DNA from: an uncultured Myxococcales bacterium
GTDB lineage: Bacteria; Myxococcota_A; UBA9042
Reading direction: 5' to 3'
Assembly (NCBI GenBank): GCA_903919145.1
Contig: CAIXGW010000214.1
Location: forward strand, 1-64,000
DNA length: 64,000 nt
Positions 18,756-27,462 of this stretch are shown in pieces (the first letter of the stretch is position 1; every line of letters starts with the position of its first letter). A program made the translations under genes and the position numbers. Under the pieces are notes generated by a model. That model was not told where the DNA came from. It saw only the letters and a program-made list of their open reading frames with translations, and did not search any database.

Positions 18756-21700
18756 ATGCGATCGACAACTGCTCCTAGCAAGCCCTGTCGCCGCTTCCGT
18801 TCGTGGTTGGTTCTGATGGCCGGAGTGCTGGCTGCAGGGCTTGGTGCCTGCGGCGAAGACACGTTGATTGGCAGCAGCGAAGAGGCGGATGCCGATGCCC
18901 TGCCCAACGACGCGGCCCTGAACGACCTCTCTGCTGAGGTCAGCGAACCCCAAGACGCCAGCGCCACCCAGGACAGCGTCGCGGTCGACACCGCAGAGGA
19001 CAGCTCCGCCGTAGACAGCAGCTCGGACGCTACCAGCGCTTGCGCGGCCGGCGAGGCGTGCCCGTGCAGCGCTGACTCGCAGTGCCAGTCGGGCCAGTGC
19101 CTGATCAACCCAGACGGAACGGGTAGTTGCGCCCTGCCCTGTGGCGACACGCCCTGCCCAGAGGGCATGGTCTGCAGCCCGGCCAGCGGCAACCCGGCCC
19201 TGCAGGTGTGCGTGCCCAAGCCCCCCTGTGTGCCCAAGACCGAGGTCTGCAACGGCGTGGACGACAACTGCGACGGCACCACCGACGAGTCGTTCTGCTA
19301 CGACGGCAACCCCTGCTCCGACGACCTGTGCGACAGCCAAGGCAATTGCACCCACCCGCTCAACCAGGCCACCTGCGAAGACGGCAACCCCTGCACCACC
19401 GGCGACATCTGCAAAGACGGCAGCTGCCAGTCCGGCACCGGCCCGCAGTGCGATGACGGCAACGCCTGCACCCAAGACAGCTGCACCTCTCAGGGCACCT
19501 GCAACCACACCCCGCTGCTTGGCGGCTGCAGCGACGGCGACGCCTGCACCCTGGGCGACCAGTGTCTGGGCGGCAAGTGCTTGGCCGGCGGGGCGCTGAC
19601 CTGCAACGACGCCAACCCCTGCACCGACGACAGCTGCGACAAAGCAAAGGGTTGCGTCAACCTGCCCAACGCAGCCAGCTGCTCTGACGGCGATGCCTGC
19701 ACCGAGCAAGACGGCTGCAGCCTGGGCGCGTGCCTGGGCAAGGCTGTGGCCTGCGACGACGGCAACGTCTGCACCAATGACGCGTGCCAGCAGGGCAATT
19801 GCGTCCAGCTGCCCATCGCCGCCACCTGCGACGACGGCAACGGCTGCACCACCGCCGACGTCTGCAAGTCAGGAAAATGCGCTGGCCAGGCGCTGGATTG
19901 CGACGACGGCAGCCCCTGCACGGTGGACACCTGCAGCGAGGACGGCTGCAAGAACCTCAAAGCCGCCGACAACACCGCCTGCGATGACGGCAACCCCTGC
20001 AGCGAAAAAGACGAATGCACCCACGAGGGCAAGTGCATCGGCTCGGCCAAGGTCTGCGACGACGGCAACCCCTGCACCGTAGACCAGTGCCAAAAAAGCG
20101 ATGGTTTGTGCTACTTTGAGGCCAGCCAGGGCCAAGCCTGTGACGACGGCAATCCGTGCACCCTGGGCGACGCCTGCAGCGTGGGCTCTTGCGTCCCGGG
20201 CGGCACCAAGCTGTGCAAAGACGGAGAGAGCTGCACCGCCGACGGGTGCGACCCCGGCAGCGGCACCTGTGTGTTCAAGGCCCTAAGCGCCCCCTGCGAC
20301 GACGGCAACCCCTGCACCCTGGGCGACGCCTGCGACGCCGGCAGCTGCCTGGCCGGCAAGGCCAAGTCCTGCGATGACAACAACCCCTGCACCATTGAGA
20401 ATTGCGACGCCGCCACCGGCGACTGCAAGATCGCCAACACCGTGCCTGGCATCGCCTGCGAAGACGGCGAGCTGTGCACCCAGGCCGACGCCTGCAGCGA
20501 AGGCAAGTGCGTCGCGGGCAAGCCGATCGTCTGCACCGATGGCAGCGAGTGCACCACCGACTCCTGCGATACCAAGACCGGCAAGTGCCTGTTTGTCAAC
20601 GACGATGGCAAGGCCTGCGACGACGGCGACACCTGCAGCAGCGCCGACACCTGCCAGGGCGGCCAGTGCCAGCCGGGCAAGGCCATCTGCGAGTGCAAGA
20701 GCCAGCTGGACTGCCAGGGCAAAGAAGACGGCGACCTGTGCAACGGTACGCTGTTCTGCGACTTCTCTGACAACAAGTGCAAGCTCGACCTCAAGACGGT
20801 GGTGGTCTGCGACAGCAGCAAAGACAGCGAGTGCCTGACCTGGGCCTGCAACAGCAAGAGCGGCAAGTGCGAGCCGGCCAATCAGGCCGACGGCAAGCCG
20901 TGCAACGCCGACGAGTCGGTGTGCAGCCTGGGCGACTCTTGCCTCAAGGGCCTGTGCACCCCCGGCGCCGGCGTAGGCTGTGACGACGGCGACCCCTGCA
21001 CCAATGACACCTGCGACCCCGCCAAGGGCTGCCTGCACAGCAACAACCAGCTCAAGTGCAATGACGGCAACCCCTGCACCGAGATCGACCTGTGCTACCA
21101 GGGCAAGTGCACCGGCGGCGGCCTCAAGAACTGCGACGACGGCAACGGCTGCACCACCGACACCTGCAACCCCAAGTCCGGGCAGTGCGAATTCAAGAAC
21201 GAGACCGGGCTGACCTGCACCGACAACAACCCCTGCACCCTGCAGGACACCTGCCAGACCGGCAAGTGCGTGCCCAAGTCCAATGTCGGCTGCGATGACG
21301 GCAAGCCGTGCACCATGGACACCTGTGACCCCAAGACCGGCAACTGCATCACCGCCAACATGCCCGACCAGCTCGCCTGCGAAGACGGCAACAAGTGCAC
21401 CATGGGCGACTCTTGCAAGGCCGGCGCTTGCGCCCCAGGCAAGCCCGCGTACTGCAACGATGGCAGCGCCTGCACCATCGACACCTGTGACGTGGCCCAG
21501 GGCGTGTGCGTCTACAAGAACGCGGCGACCGGCGCCCCCTGCAGCGACAGCGACGCCTGCACCCTGGGCGACACCTGCAAAGACGGCGGCTGCATCGCCG
21601 GCCAGCCCAAAGACTGCAACGACGGCAATCCTTGCACGCTAGACAAGTGCGACATCGACTCTGGCAAGTGCATCGCCAAGACCGGCGACCTGCCCTGCGA

Positions 21701-24686
21701 CGATGGCAACGCCTGCACCGAGGGCGACACCTGCACCAGCGGCGTGTGCAAGCCCAAGACCTTCATTGTGTGCAATGACGGCAACACCTGCACCAATGAC
21801 AGCTGCGACACCAAGACCGGCAAGTGCGTCTACGCGCCCAACGCCTTCAACTGCACCGATGGCAACGCCTGCACTTACAATGACGCGTGCACCGGCGGCG
21901 GCTGCAAGGGCACGGCCATCAGCTGCAATGACGGCAACTTGTGCACCAGTGACAGCTGCGACTCGGTCAAGGGCTGCCAGTACGTGGCCGCCAATCAGGG
22001 CGTGTCCTGCACCGACGGCAACGCCTGCACCGACAGCGATGCCTGCTCCAACGGCAAGTGCGTGGGCAAGGGCATCACCTGCTCCGACGGCAACCCCTGC
22101 ACCACCGACACCTGCAACACCTCAACGGGCTGTGCGTTCCAAGCCTTCAACGGCCCGTGCAATGACGGCAACAACTGCACCATCGGCGACAACTGCACGG
22201 GCGGCAAGTGCATCTCTGGTGCGCCCAAGGTGTGCAACGACAACAACGGCTGCACCGACGACAGCTGCAACGGCGCCATTGGCCAGTGCGTGTTCACCGT
22301 CAACGACAATAACCCGTGCTCGGACAGCAATGCCTGCACCAATGGCGACTTCTGCGTCACTGGCAAGTGCCAAGCCGGCGCCGCCAAAGTCGCCTGCGAA
22401 GACAACAACGGCTGCACCAGCGACTGGTGCGACCCTGCCGTGGGCTGCAAGTTTGTCTCCAACCAGGCCCAGCCCTGCGACGACGGCAATTCCTGCACGG
22501 TCAAGGATATCTGCTTGAACGGCAAGTGCCTGTCTGGCACCCAGAACCTGTGCAATGACAACAACCCGTGCACGACCGACAGCTGCGACACGGTCAAGGG
22601 CTGCGCCAACGTGGCCAACACCCTGCCCTGCGACGACGGCGACGCCTGCAAGGGGCCAGATGTCTGCAAGGGCGGCGCCTGCCTGTCTGGCAGCTCGGTG
22701 ACCTGCAACGACAACAACGCGTGCACCAGCGACGTCTGCGACCCGAAGTACGGCTGCAATTTCCCGCCGCTGGATGTGCCCTGCGACGACGGCAACAAGT
22801 GCACCACCGTTGATGTCTGCCAAAACGGCGCCTGCACGGGCATTGTCGGCAACACCTGCGACGACGCCAATGCCTGCACGTCGGACTTCTGCCAGGGCAG
22901 CAGCGGCTGCGTCCACATCGACAAGAACGGCAGCTTCTGCGAAGACGGCGACTCCTGCACCAGCGGCGACTCCTGCAGCAAGGGCAAGTGCGCGCCCGGC
23001 GCCACGACTTCCTGCGATGACGGCCAGGTCTGCACCGTCGATACCTGCGACGGCCTGCAGGGCTGCCTGCACAGCCCCGCCTCCAACGGCAAGGGCAAGC
23101 CGCTGACCTTTGCGTCAGACACCTCGACCTTTGCCAGCAGCGGCGGCAGCAGCGGCAAGGCTGTGCCAGCCGTGGTCTCGCCCCTGTGGACCAAAGACGT
23201 CAGCGGCACCTGGCTGTGGATCAGCCCGACCGTAAGCGATCCCACGGCCAACACCACCGCCACCTTCACCTACGAGTTTGACGTGCCGGCTGGCTTCCAG
23301 ACCCTTGTCGGTACCGTCAAGCTGGCGGTAGACGGCGCCTGGGTCTGCAAGCTCAATGACAAGCTGGTTGGCGTAGAAACCTCAGAGGATACCTACAGCA
23401 AGCCGGCGGTCATTGCCTTGAACGGCAAGTTGGTGGCGGGCAAGAACCAGTTTGTCTGCACGGTGACCAACCCGGGCAAGCCGGGCGCCACGGCGTCCAG
23501 CAACCCAGCGGGCATCAACTTTGGCCTGGATCTGTTCTGGTTTGAGCAAGGCGGCGCCACCCCGTGCAATGACGGCAACGCCTGCACCGCCGGCGACTGG
23601 TGCCAGGTCAGCGGGACCAAGAGCCTCTGCCAGTCCGGCGCCGTCTCTGACTGCAACGACGACAACGGCTGCACCAGCGACTTCTGCGACGCCACGGCCG
23701 GCTGCGGCCACAAGGCCAACGGCGCCACCAGCTGCGACGACGGCGATCCCTGCAGCGTCAGCGACTTCTGCAAGAGCGGCAGCTGCGTAGGCGGCGCGGC
23801 AGCCAACTGCAGCGACGGCAACCCCTGCACCGCCGACAGCTGCGACGCCAAGACTGGCTGCGCCAGCACGGCCAAAGACGGCGGAGTCTGCAACGACAAC
23901 AACGCCTGCACCGCCAACGACACCTGCAAGGCCGGCAAGTGCGTGGCCGCCGACGGATCGACCTGCGACGACGGCAATCCCTGCACCGCCGATCTGTGCT
24001 CGCTGACCCAGGGCTGCTACCACACCCTGGCCAACGGCGGCGCCTGCGACGACGGCAACCTGTGCACCGCAGAGGACCTGTGCAGCGGCGGCGCCTGCCT
24101 GGGCAAGCTGCAAAATAGCTGCAGTGACGGCAACCCCTGCACCAATGACGTGTGCGAAGGCGCCAAGGGCTGCGTCAGCACCGCCGTGACCTCTGGCGCC
24201 TGCGACGACAACAACCCCTGCACCCTGGGAGACGGCTGCAAGAACGGCGTGTGCAGCGGCGGCACGCCCAAGCCCTGCTCGGACTCGCAGCCGTGCACCC
24301 TGGACATCTGCGACAGCAAGACCGGCACCTGCGTCTTTACCCCGGTCGCCGATGAAGAGAAGTGCGAAGACGGCAATCCGTGCACCGTCTCTGACAAGTG
24401 CGGCAGCGGCAAGTGCAAAGCCGGTCCGCCGCGCGAGTGCGGAGACGGCAACCCCTGCACCGACGACGCCTGCGACCCCGCCTCTGGCAACTGCGTCAAC
24501 ACCGTGCTGGCCGGCGCCTACCCCTGCGACGACGGCGACCCGTGCACCCTGCAAGACGTCTGCACCACCGGCAGCTGCACCGGCCAGAACAAGAACTGCG
24601 CCGACGGCGACAGCTGCACCATCGACAGCTGCAACTCCTTGACCGGCAAGTGCTACTGGAGCCCAGTGGTGCCCTGCACCCCCTAG
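18756..24686 (+). CDS. Giant Cys-rich CTDC-repeat lipoprotein
   Basis: The 1976-residue protein starts with a lipoprotein signal (LMAGVLAAGLGACGED, lipobox Cys near residue 29), then an acidic Ser/Thr/Ala-rich linker (about 30-95) and a MopE-type motif (CNGVDDNCDGTTDE, about 164-177). Roughly 35-40 tandem modules of about 40-45 residues follow. Each has two half-modules, CDDGNPCTxDxCD..GxC alternating with CDDGxxCTxxDxC..GxC, like the Dictyostelium slime-mould (CTDC) repeat. An irregular module interrupts at about 645-745. A Cys-poor beta-sandwich domain of about 150 residues (1450-1605) separates the last nine or so modules. The ATG at 18756 follows GCGAGG. It is probably a long disulfide-braced surface rod; function is not known. 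Confidence 0.88.
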   Translation: MRSTTAPSKPCRRFRSWLVLMAGVLAAGLGACGEDTLIGSSEEADADALPNDAALNDLSAEVSEPQDASATQDSVAVDTAEDSSAVDSSSDATSACAAGEACPCSADSQCQSGQCLINPDGTGSCALPCGDTPCPEGMVCSPASGNPALQVCVPKPPCVPKTEVCNGVDDNCDGTTDESFCYDGNPCSDDLCDSQGNCTHPLNQATCEDGNPCTTGDICKDGSCQSGTGPQCDDGNACTQDSCTSQGTCNHTPLLGGCSDGDACTLGDQCLGGKCLAGGALTCNDANPCTDDSCDKAKGCVNLPNAASCSDGDACTEQDGCSLGACLGKAVACDDGNVCTNDACQQGNCVQLPIAATCDDGNGCTTADVCKSGKCAGQALDCDDGSPCTVDTCSEDGCKNLKAADNTACDDGNPCSEKDECTHEGKCIGSAKVCDDGNPCTVDQCQKSDGLCYFEASQGQACDDGNPCTLGDACSVGSCVPGGTKLCKDGESCTADGCDPGSGTCVFKALSAPCDDGNPCTLGDACDAGSCLAGKAKSCDDNNPCTIENCDAATGDCKIANTVPGIACEDGELCTQADACSEGKCVAGKPIVCTDGSECTTDSCDTKTGKCLFVNDDGKACDDGDTCSSADTCQGGQCQPGKAICECKSQLDCQGKEDGDLCNGTLFCDFSDNKCKLDLKTVVVCDSSKDSECLTWACNSKSGKCEPANQADGKPCNADESVCSLGDSCLKGLCTPGAGVGCDDGDPCTNDTCDPAKGCLHSNNQLKCNDGNPCTEIDLCYQGKCTGGGLKNCDDGNGCTTDTCNPKSGQCEFKNETGLTCTDNNPCTLQDTCQTGKCVPKSNVGCDDGKPCTMDTCDPKTGNCITANMPDQLACEDGNKCTMGDSCKAGACAPGKPAYCNDGSACTIDTCDVAQGVCVYKNAATGAPCSDSDACTLGDTCKDGGCIAGQPKDCNDGNPCTLDKCDIDSGKCIAKTGDLPCDDGNACTEGDTCTSGVCKPKTFIVCNDGNTCTNDSCDTKTGKCVYAPNAFNCTDGNACTYNDACTGGGCKGTAISCNDGNLCTSDSCDSVKGCQYVAANQGVSCTDGNACTDSDACSNGKCVGKGITCSDGNPCTTDTCNTSTGCAFQAFNGPCNDGNNCTIGDNCTGGKCISGAPKVCNDNNGCTDDSCNGAIGQCVFTVNDNNPCSDSNACTNGDFCVTGKCQAGAAKVACEDNNGCTSDWCDPAVGCKFVSNQAQPCDDGNSCTVKDICLNGKCLSGTQNLCNDNNPCTTDSCDTVKGCANVANTLPCDDGDACKGPDVCKGGACLSGSSVTCNDNNACTSDVCDPKYGCNFPPLDVPCDDGNKCTTVDVCQNGACTGIVGNTCDDANACTSDFCQGSSGCVHIDKNGSFCEDGDSCTSGDSCSKGKCAPGATTSCDDGQVCTVDTCDGLQGCLHSPASNGKGKPLTFASDTSTFASSGGSSGKAVPAVVSPLWTKDVSGTWLWISPTVSDPTANTTATFTYEFDVPAGFQTLVGTVKLAVDGAWVCKLNDKLVGVETSEDTYSKPAVIALNGKLVAGKNQFVCTVTNPGKPGATASSNPAGINFGLDLFWFEQGGATPCNDGNACTAGDWCQVSGTKSLCQSGAVSDCNDDNGCTSDFCDATAGCGHKANGATSCDDGDPCSVSDFCKSGSCVGGAAANCSDGNPCTADSCDAKTGCASTAKDGGVCNDNNACTANDTCKAGKCVAADGSTCDDGNPCTADLCSLTQGCYHTLANGGACDDGNLCTAEDLCSGGACLGKLQNSCSDGNPCTNDVCEGAKGCVSTAVTSGACDDNNPCTLGDGCKNGVCSGGTPKPCSDSQPCTLDICDSKTGTCVFTPVADEEKCEDGNPCTVSDKCGSGKCKAGPPRECGDGNPCTDDACDPASGNCVNTVLAGAYPCDDGDPCTLQDVCTTGSCTGQNKNCADGDSCTIDSCNSLTGKCYWSPVVPCTP

Positions 24687-24797
24687 CCCGCAAGCCCCGT
24701 AGCCCGCAAGCCTCTTCCGCGCCGCTGCCCTTGCCGCTGCCGCCTTGGCTCCTACCCTGCTGGAGCGCGCCTGTTGGCGCCACGGCGGAGTAAAGCT

Positions 24798-25607
24798 ATG
24801 AAGTGCGCTTACGTCACCACCATCTGCAATGGCGACGGCTATGTGCCCGGGGTTGAGGTGTTGGGCAAGTCCCTGCTGGCCAGCGGCACCAAGCTGCCCA
24901 TGGTCGCCCTGGCCACCGCCGACGTGCCGCCGTCTGCTCGCGCAAAGCTGGCACGCCAGGGCTGGCAGATCCGCGATGTAGAGCCCATTGCCAATCCCGA
25001 CGCCGATCACCTGCTCTTTCCGCGTTTTGCCAGCGTGTTTACCAAGCTGCGAGCCTGGGAGCTGACCGACTTTGACCGGGTGGTCACGCTGGATGCCGAC
25101 ACGCTGGTGCTGCAGAACGTCGATGACCTGTTTGAGCGGCCGCCCTTTGCCGCCGGCCCCGACTTCTTCTTGCCCGACCACTTCAATTCGGGGGTGATGG
25201 TCGTAGAGCCCGATGCGGCAGTCTTTCGCAAGATGGTAGAGCAGCTGCTGGCCTCGGGCAGCTACGACGGCGGCGACCAGGGCTTTCTCAACGTGTTCTA
25301 TGGCGACTGGTACGCCATGCCGGTCGAGCATCGCCTGCCGGTGGGCTACAACATGGCCCACTTCATCTACCAGTTCCTGCGCGGGCACCCCACGCTGAAG
25401 CGCAACCTGGAGAAGCAGGCCAAGATCATCCACTACATGGTGCAAAAGCCCTGGCAGGCCCACGCGGTGCTGACCGGCGGCTCGGCGGCGTGGTGGCAGC
25501 GCTACTTTGAGGTACACCCCGAGCAGTCACAGCACTGGCGCGACCGCGTCCACGAGCTGGAAGACTGGACCTTTGACCATGTGGCGGCGCTGGTGCTGGG
25601 CGGCTGA
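24798..25607 (+). CDS. GT8-family glycosyltransferase, glycogenin-like
   Basis: The 269-residue cytoplasmic-type glycosyltransferase starts AYVTTICNGDGYVPGVEVL. It has the metal/nucleotide-sugar DxD motif in RVVTLDADTLVLQNVDDLF, the FNSGVMVVEP acceptor-side strand, GGDQGFLNVFYGDW, and the late His of KIIHYMVQKPW. This matches retaining GT8 enzymes such as glycogenin, which use UDP-sugars. There is no signal peptide. GGAG at 24787-24790 supports the ATG at 24798. It sits 111 bases after the giant CTDC lipoprotein and faces a second CTDC lipoprotein. A protein-glycosylation role is a guess from position only. Confidence 0.88.
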   Translation: MKCAYVTTICNGDGYVPGVEVLGKSLLASGTKLPMVALATADVPPSARAKLARQGWQIRDVEPIANPDADHLLFPRFASVFTKLRAWELTDFDRVVTLDADTLVLQNVDDLFERPPFAAGPDFFLPDHFNSGVMVVEPDAAVFRKMVEQLLASGSYDGGDQGFLNVFYGDWYAMPVEHRLPVGYNMAHFIYQFLRGHPTLKRNLEKQAKIIHYMVQKPWQAHAVLTGGSAAWWQRYFEVHPEQSQHWRDRVHELEDWTFDHVAALVLGG

Positions 25608-25623
25608 GCCCTGGCTAAAGGGC
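25608..25623. other. Hairpin between convergent genes
   Basis: GCCCT (25608-25612) pairs with AGGGC (25619-25623) in the 26-base gap between two converging stops. It could act as a weak bidirectional stop signal, but there is no T-run. Confidence 0.35.
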
Positions 25624-25633
25624 GGCTTGAAGG

Positions 25634-27430
25634 TCAGTCGGCCATGCCGATGATCTTGGCGCCAACGCCGGTAAAGCGAATGCCGATGCTGGCCGAGTCC
25701 TTGTCGCCGTCGCCGTCGATGTCGATGTCCAGCTCCAGCAGCTGCTTGACCAGGTCCAGCGCGTCTTTCTTGTTGAGGCCCACGGCGGCAAAGGTCGACT
25801 CGTCGGTGGCGTTGACGATGTCGTAGACGGCTTGGGCGGGCACGGCGCCCCCCAGCACCCCTTGCATGCCAACCACGGTCTTGCCGTCGGCGCCAAAGAC
25901 GGCGCTGGCTTCAATGCGCGCGCCCTTGACGTAGAAAGTCGAGCCAGGCGCTGCGCCCACCAGGTCGGCGTCCATGGCAAACAGGGTGTCCTTGCCGCCG
26001 GCCGTCAAGACGCCACCGTTGATCACTGCGTCTTTGAATGAGAATTTTGGCTTGCACTGCGGTGTCATCGCCGTCTGGCCCACCAGCCACTCGCACACGT
26101 CGGTCTGGCCGTTGCACTTGGCCGCCTTGGAGCTCGGCGCCATCTCTGCGTAGTACATGTTCAGCACAAACGGCTGACCTTCTTTGACATAGCCCAGCAG
26201 GTCGACCACAAACGTCATGGTGCCGTCCTGCACGCCTGCCACCAGCGCCTTGTTGAGGAAGGGCGCCAGCACCGCGGCGGAATTGTCGATGCCGCCGTCG
26301 CAGTTGTTTTGCGGGGCGCAGGTCTTGGCGTCGCCGTCGATGTTCAGCCCGTCTCCAGGCTTGCCTGCCCCGCCCAGAGAGAACATGGTCAGCTTGGCGC
26401 CGGTGCCGGCAAAGCTGTTGGTGCAGATGTCACAGGCGCCCGTCTTGTTGCCGATGCAAGAGCCGCCGGTGCAGGTGTCTGGATAAGTACAGGACTCGCC
26501 GTCGTCGCAGGGGGCGGTCGAAAGCCCGTGAGAGCAGCCCTTGCCGGGCTTGCAGGAATCATTGGTGCACGGATTGCCGTCGTCGCAGTTCAGCGGCTTG
26601 CCGCCCTTGCAGGCGAGGTCGAGGTTGCACGCCTCTTCGATGACGCACGGATTGCCGTTGGTGCAGGCGTCGCCGGGCTTTTTGGCCGGATTGCTGCAGC
26701 CCTTGGCTTTGTCGCACTGATCGGTGGTGCACGGATTGCTGTCGGCACAGGCCGTGGGGTCGGTGGGAAAGCCGCAGCCCTTGGCGGCGTCACAGAGGTT
26801 GAGGGTGCACGGGTTGGCGTCGTCGCAGACCTTGGGCTGGGGGCCACCGGTGCAGACGCCAGCTTGGCAGAAGTCGGCTTCGGTGCAGGGATTGGCCTCT
26901 GTGCACGGTCCGCCGACTGGGGCGTGCTGGCAGCCCAGGGCGGGGTCGCAGCTGTCAGCAGTGCAGGCGTTGGCGTCGTCACAACTAATCGAAGCACCTG
27001 TGCATTTGCCGGCGGCGCAGCTGTCTTTCTGGGTGCAGACATTGCTGTCGTCACAGCTGGTGGCCGCCAGGGACCAGCTCACTGGCGAGGCGGCGGGGTC
27101 GCACAGCTGGCACGGGTTGGCGGCGGCCGGGCCAGGTGCCACACAGGCCCCTGCAATCACGCAGACATTGGGCTTGGCGGCAAACAAGCAGCCGCTGACA
27201 GAGCTGCAGCTGTCGGTCGTGCAGTCCAGGCCGTCGCTGCAGACCTTGGGGCTGCCCAGGCATTTTCCCTTGGTGCAGACGTCTTTTTCGGTGCAGCCGT
27301 CGCCGTCCTCGCAGGCCGCCCCGGCCGTAGCGCAGGCGCCGGTGGCTGCCGCTGGCTCTTCTGAGCAGCCCCACAGCAGCAGGGCCAGCACCCATCCCAA
27401 CCTACCTGCGCTCTGAAAACCCTTGGCCAT
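25634..27430 (-). CDS. CTDC-repeat lipoprotein with C-terminal domain
   Basis: The 598-residue lipoprotein has the signal GWVLALLLWGCSEE (lipobox Cys near residue 22). About eight CTDC-type modules follow (roughly 32-340), of the same kind as in the giant protein at 18756, for example CDDANACTADSCDPALGC. From about 350 to the end is a Cys-poor, beta-rich domain with acidic calcium-like DIDIDGDGDKDSAS near the C-terminus. Its sequence suggests an oligomeric surface or secreted domain, but I do not recognise it. The ATG at 27430 is preceded by AGGA; an in-frame ATG 11 codons earlier is less likely. It is transcribed towards the glycosyltransferase. Confidence 0.83.
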   Translation of the reverse strand: MAKGFQSAGRLGWVLALLLWGCSEEPAAATGACATAGAACEDGDGCTEKDVCTKGKCLGSPKVCSDGLDCTTDSCSSVSGCLFAAKPNVCVIAGACVAPGPAAANPCQLCDPAASPVSWSLAATSCDDSNVCTQKDSCAAGKCTGASISCDDANACTADSCDPALGCQHAPVGGPCTEANPCTEADFCQAGVCTGGPQPKVCDDANPCTLNLCDAAKGCGFPTDPTACADSNPCTTDQCDKAKGCSNPAKKPGDACTNGNPCVIEEACNLDLACKGGKPLNCDDGNPCTNDSCKPGKGCSHGLSTAPCDDGESCTYPDTCTGGSCIGNKTGACDICTNSFAGTGAKLTMFSLGGAGKPGDGLNIDGDAKTCAPQNNCDGGIDNSAAVLAPFLNKALVAGVQDGTMTFVVDLLGYVKEGQPFVLNMYYAEMAPSSKAAKCNGQTDVCEWLVGQTAMTPQCKPKFSFKDAVINGGVLTAGGKDTLFAMDADLVGAAPGSTFYVKGARIEASAVFGADGKTVVGMQGVLGGAVPAQAVYDIVNATDESTFAAVGLNKKDALDLVKQLLELDIDIDGDGDKDSASIGIRFTGVGAKIIGMAD

Positions 27431-27462
27431 CTGCCCATCCTTTGGCGACGCGCGCGCCACCA

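Noticed and set aside
18756..24686. CRISPR-like periodicity
   Set aside because: The regular spacing comes from in-frame protein repeats; DNA units are diverged and lack constant repeats with unique spacers.
23382..25517. A 711-codon minus-strand frame across the end of the CTDC gene and the glycosyltransferase
   Set aside because: The translation is low-complexity Ala/Val/Gly and it overlaps two well-supported plus-strand genes.
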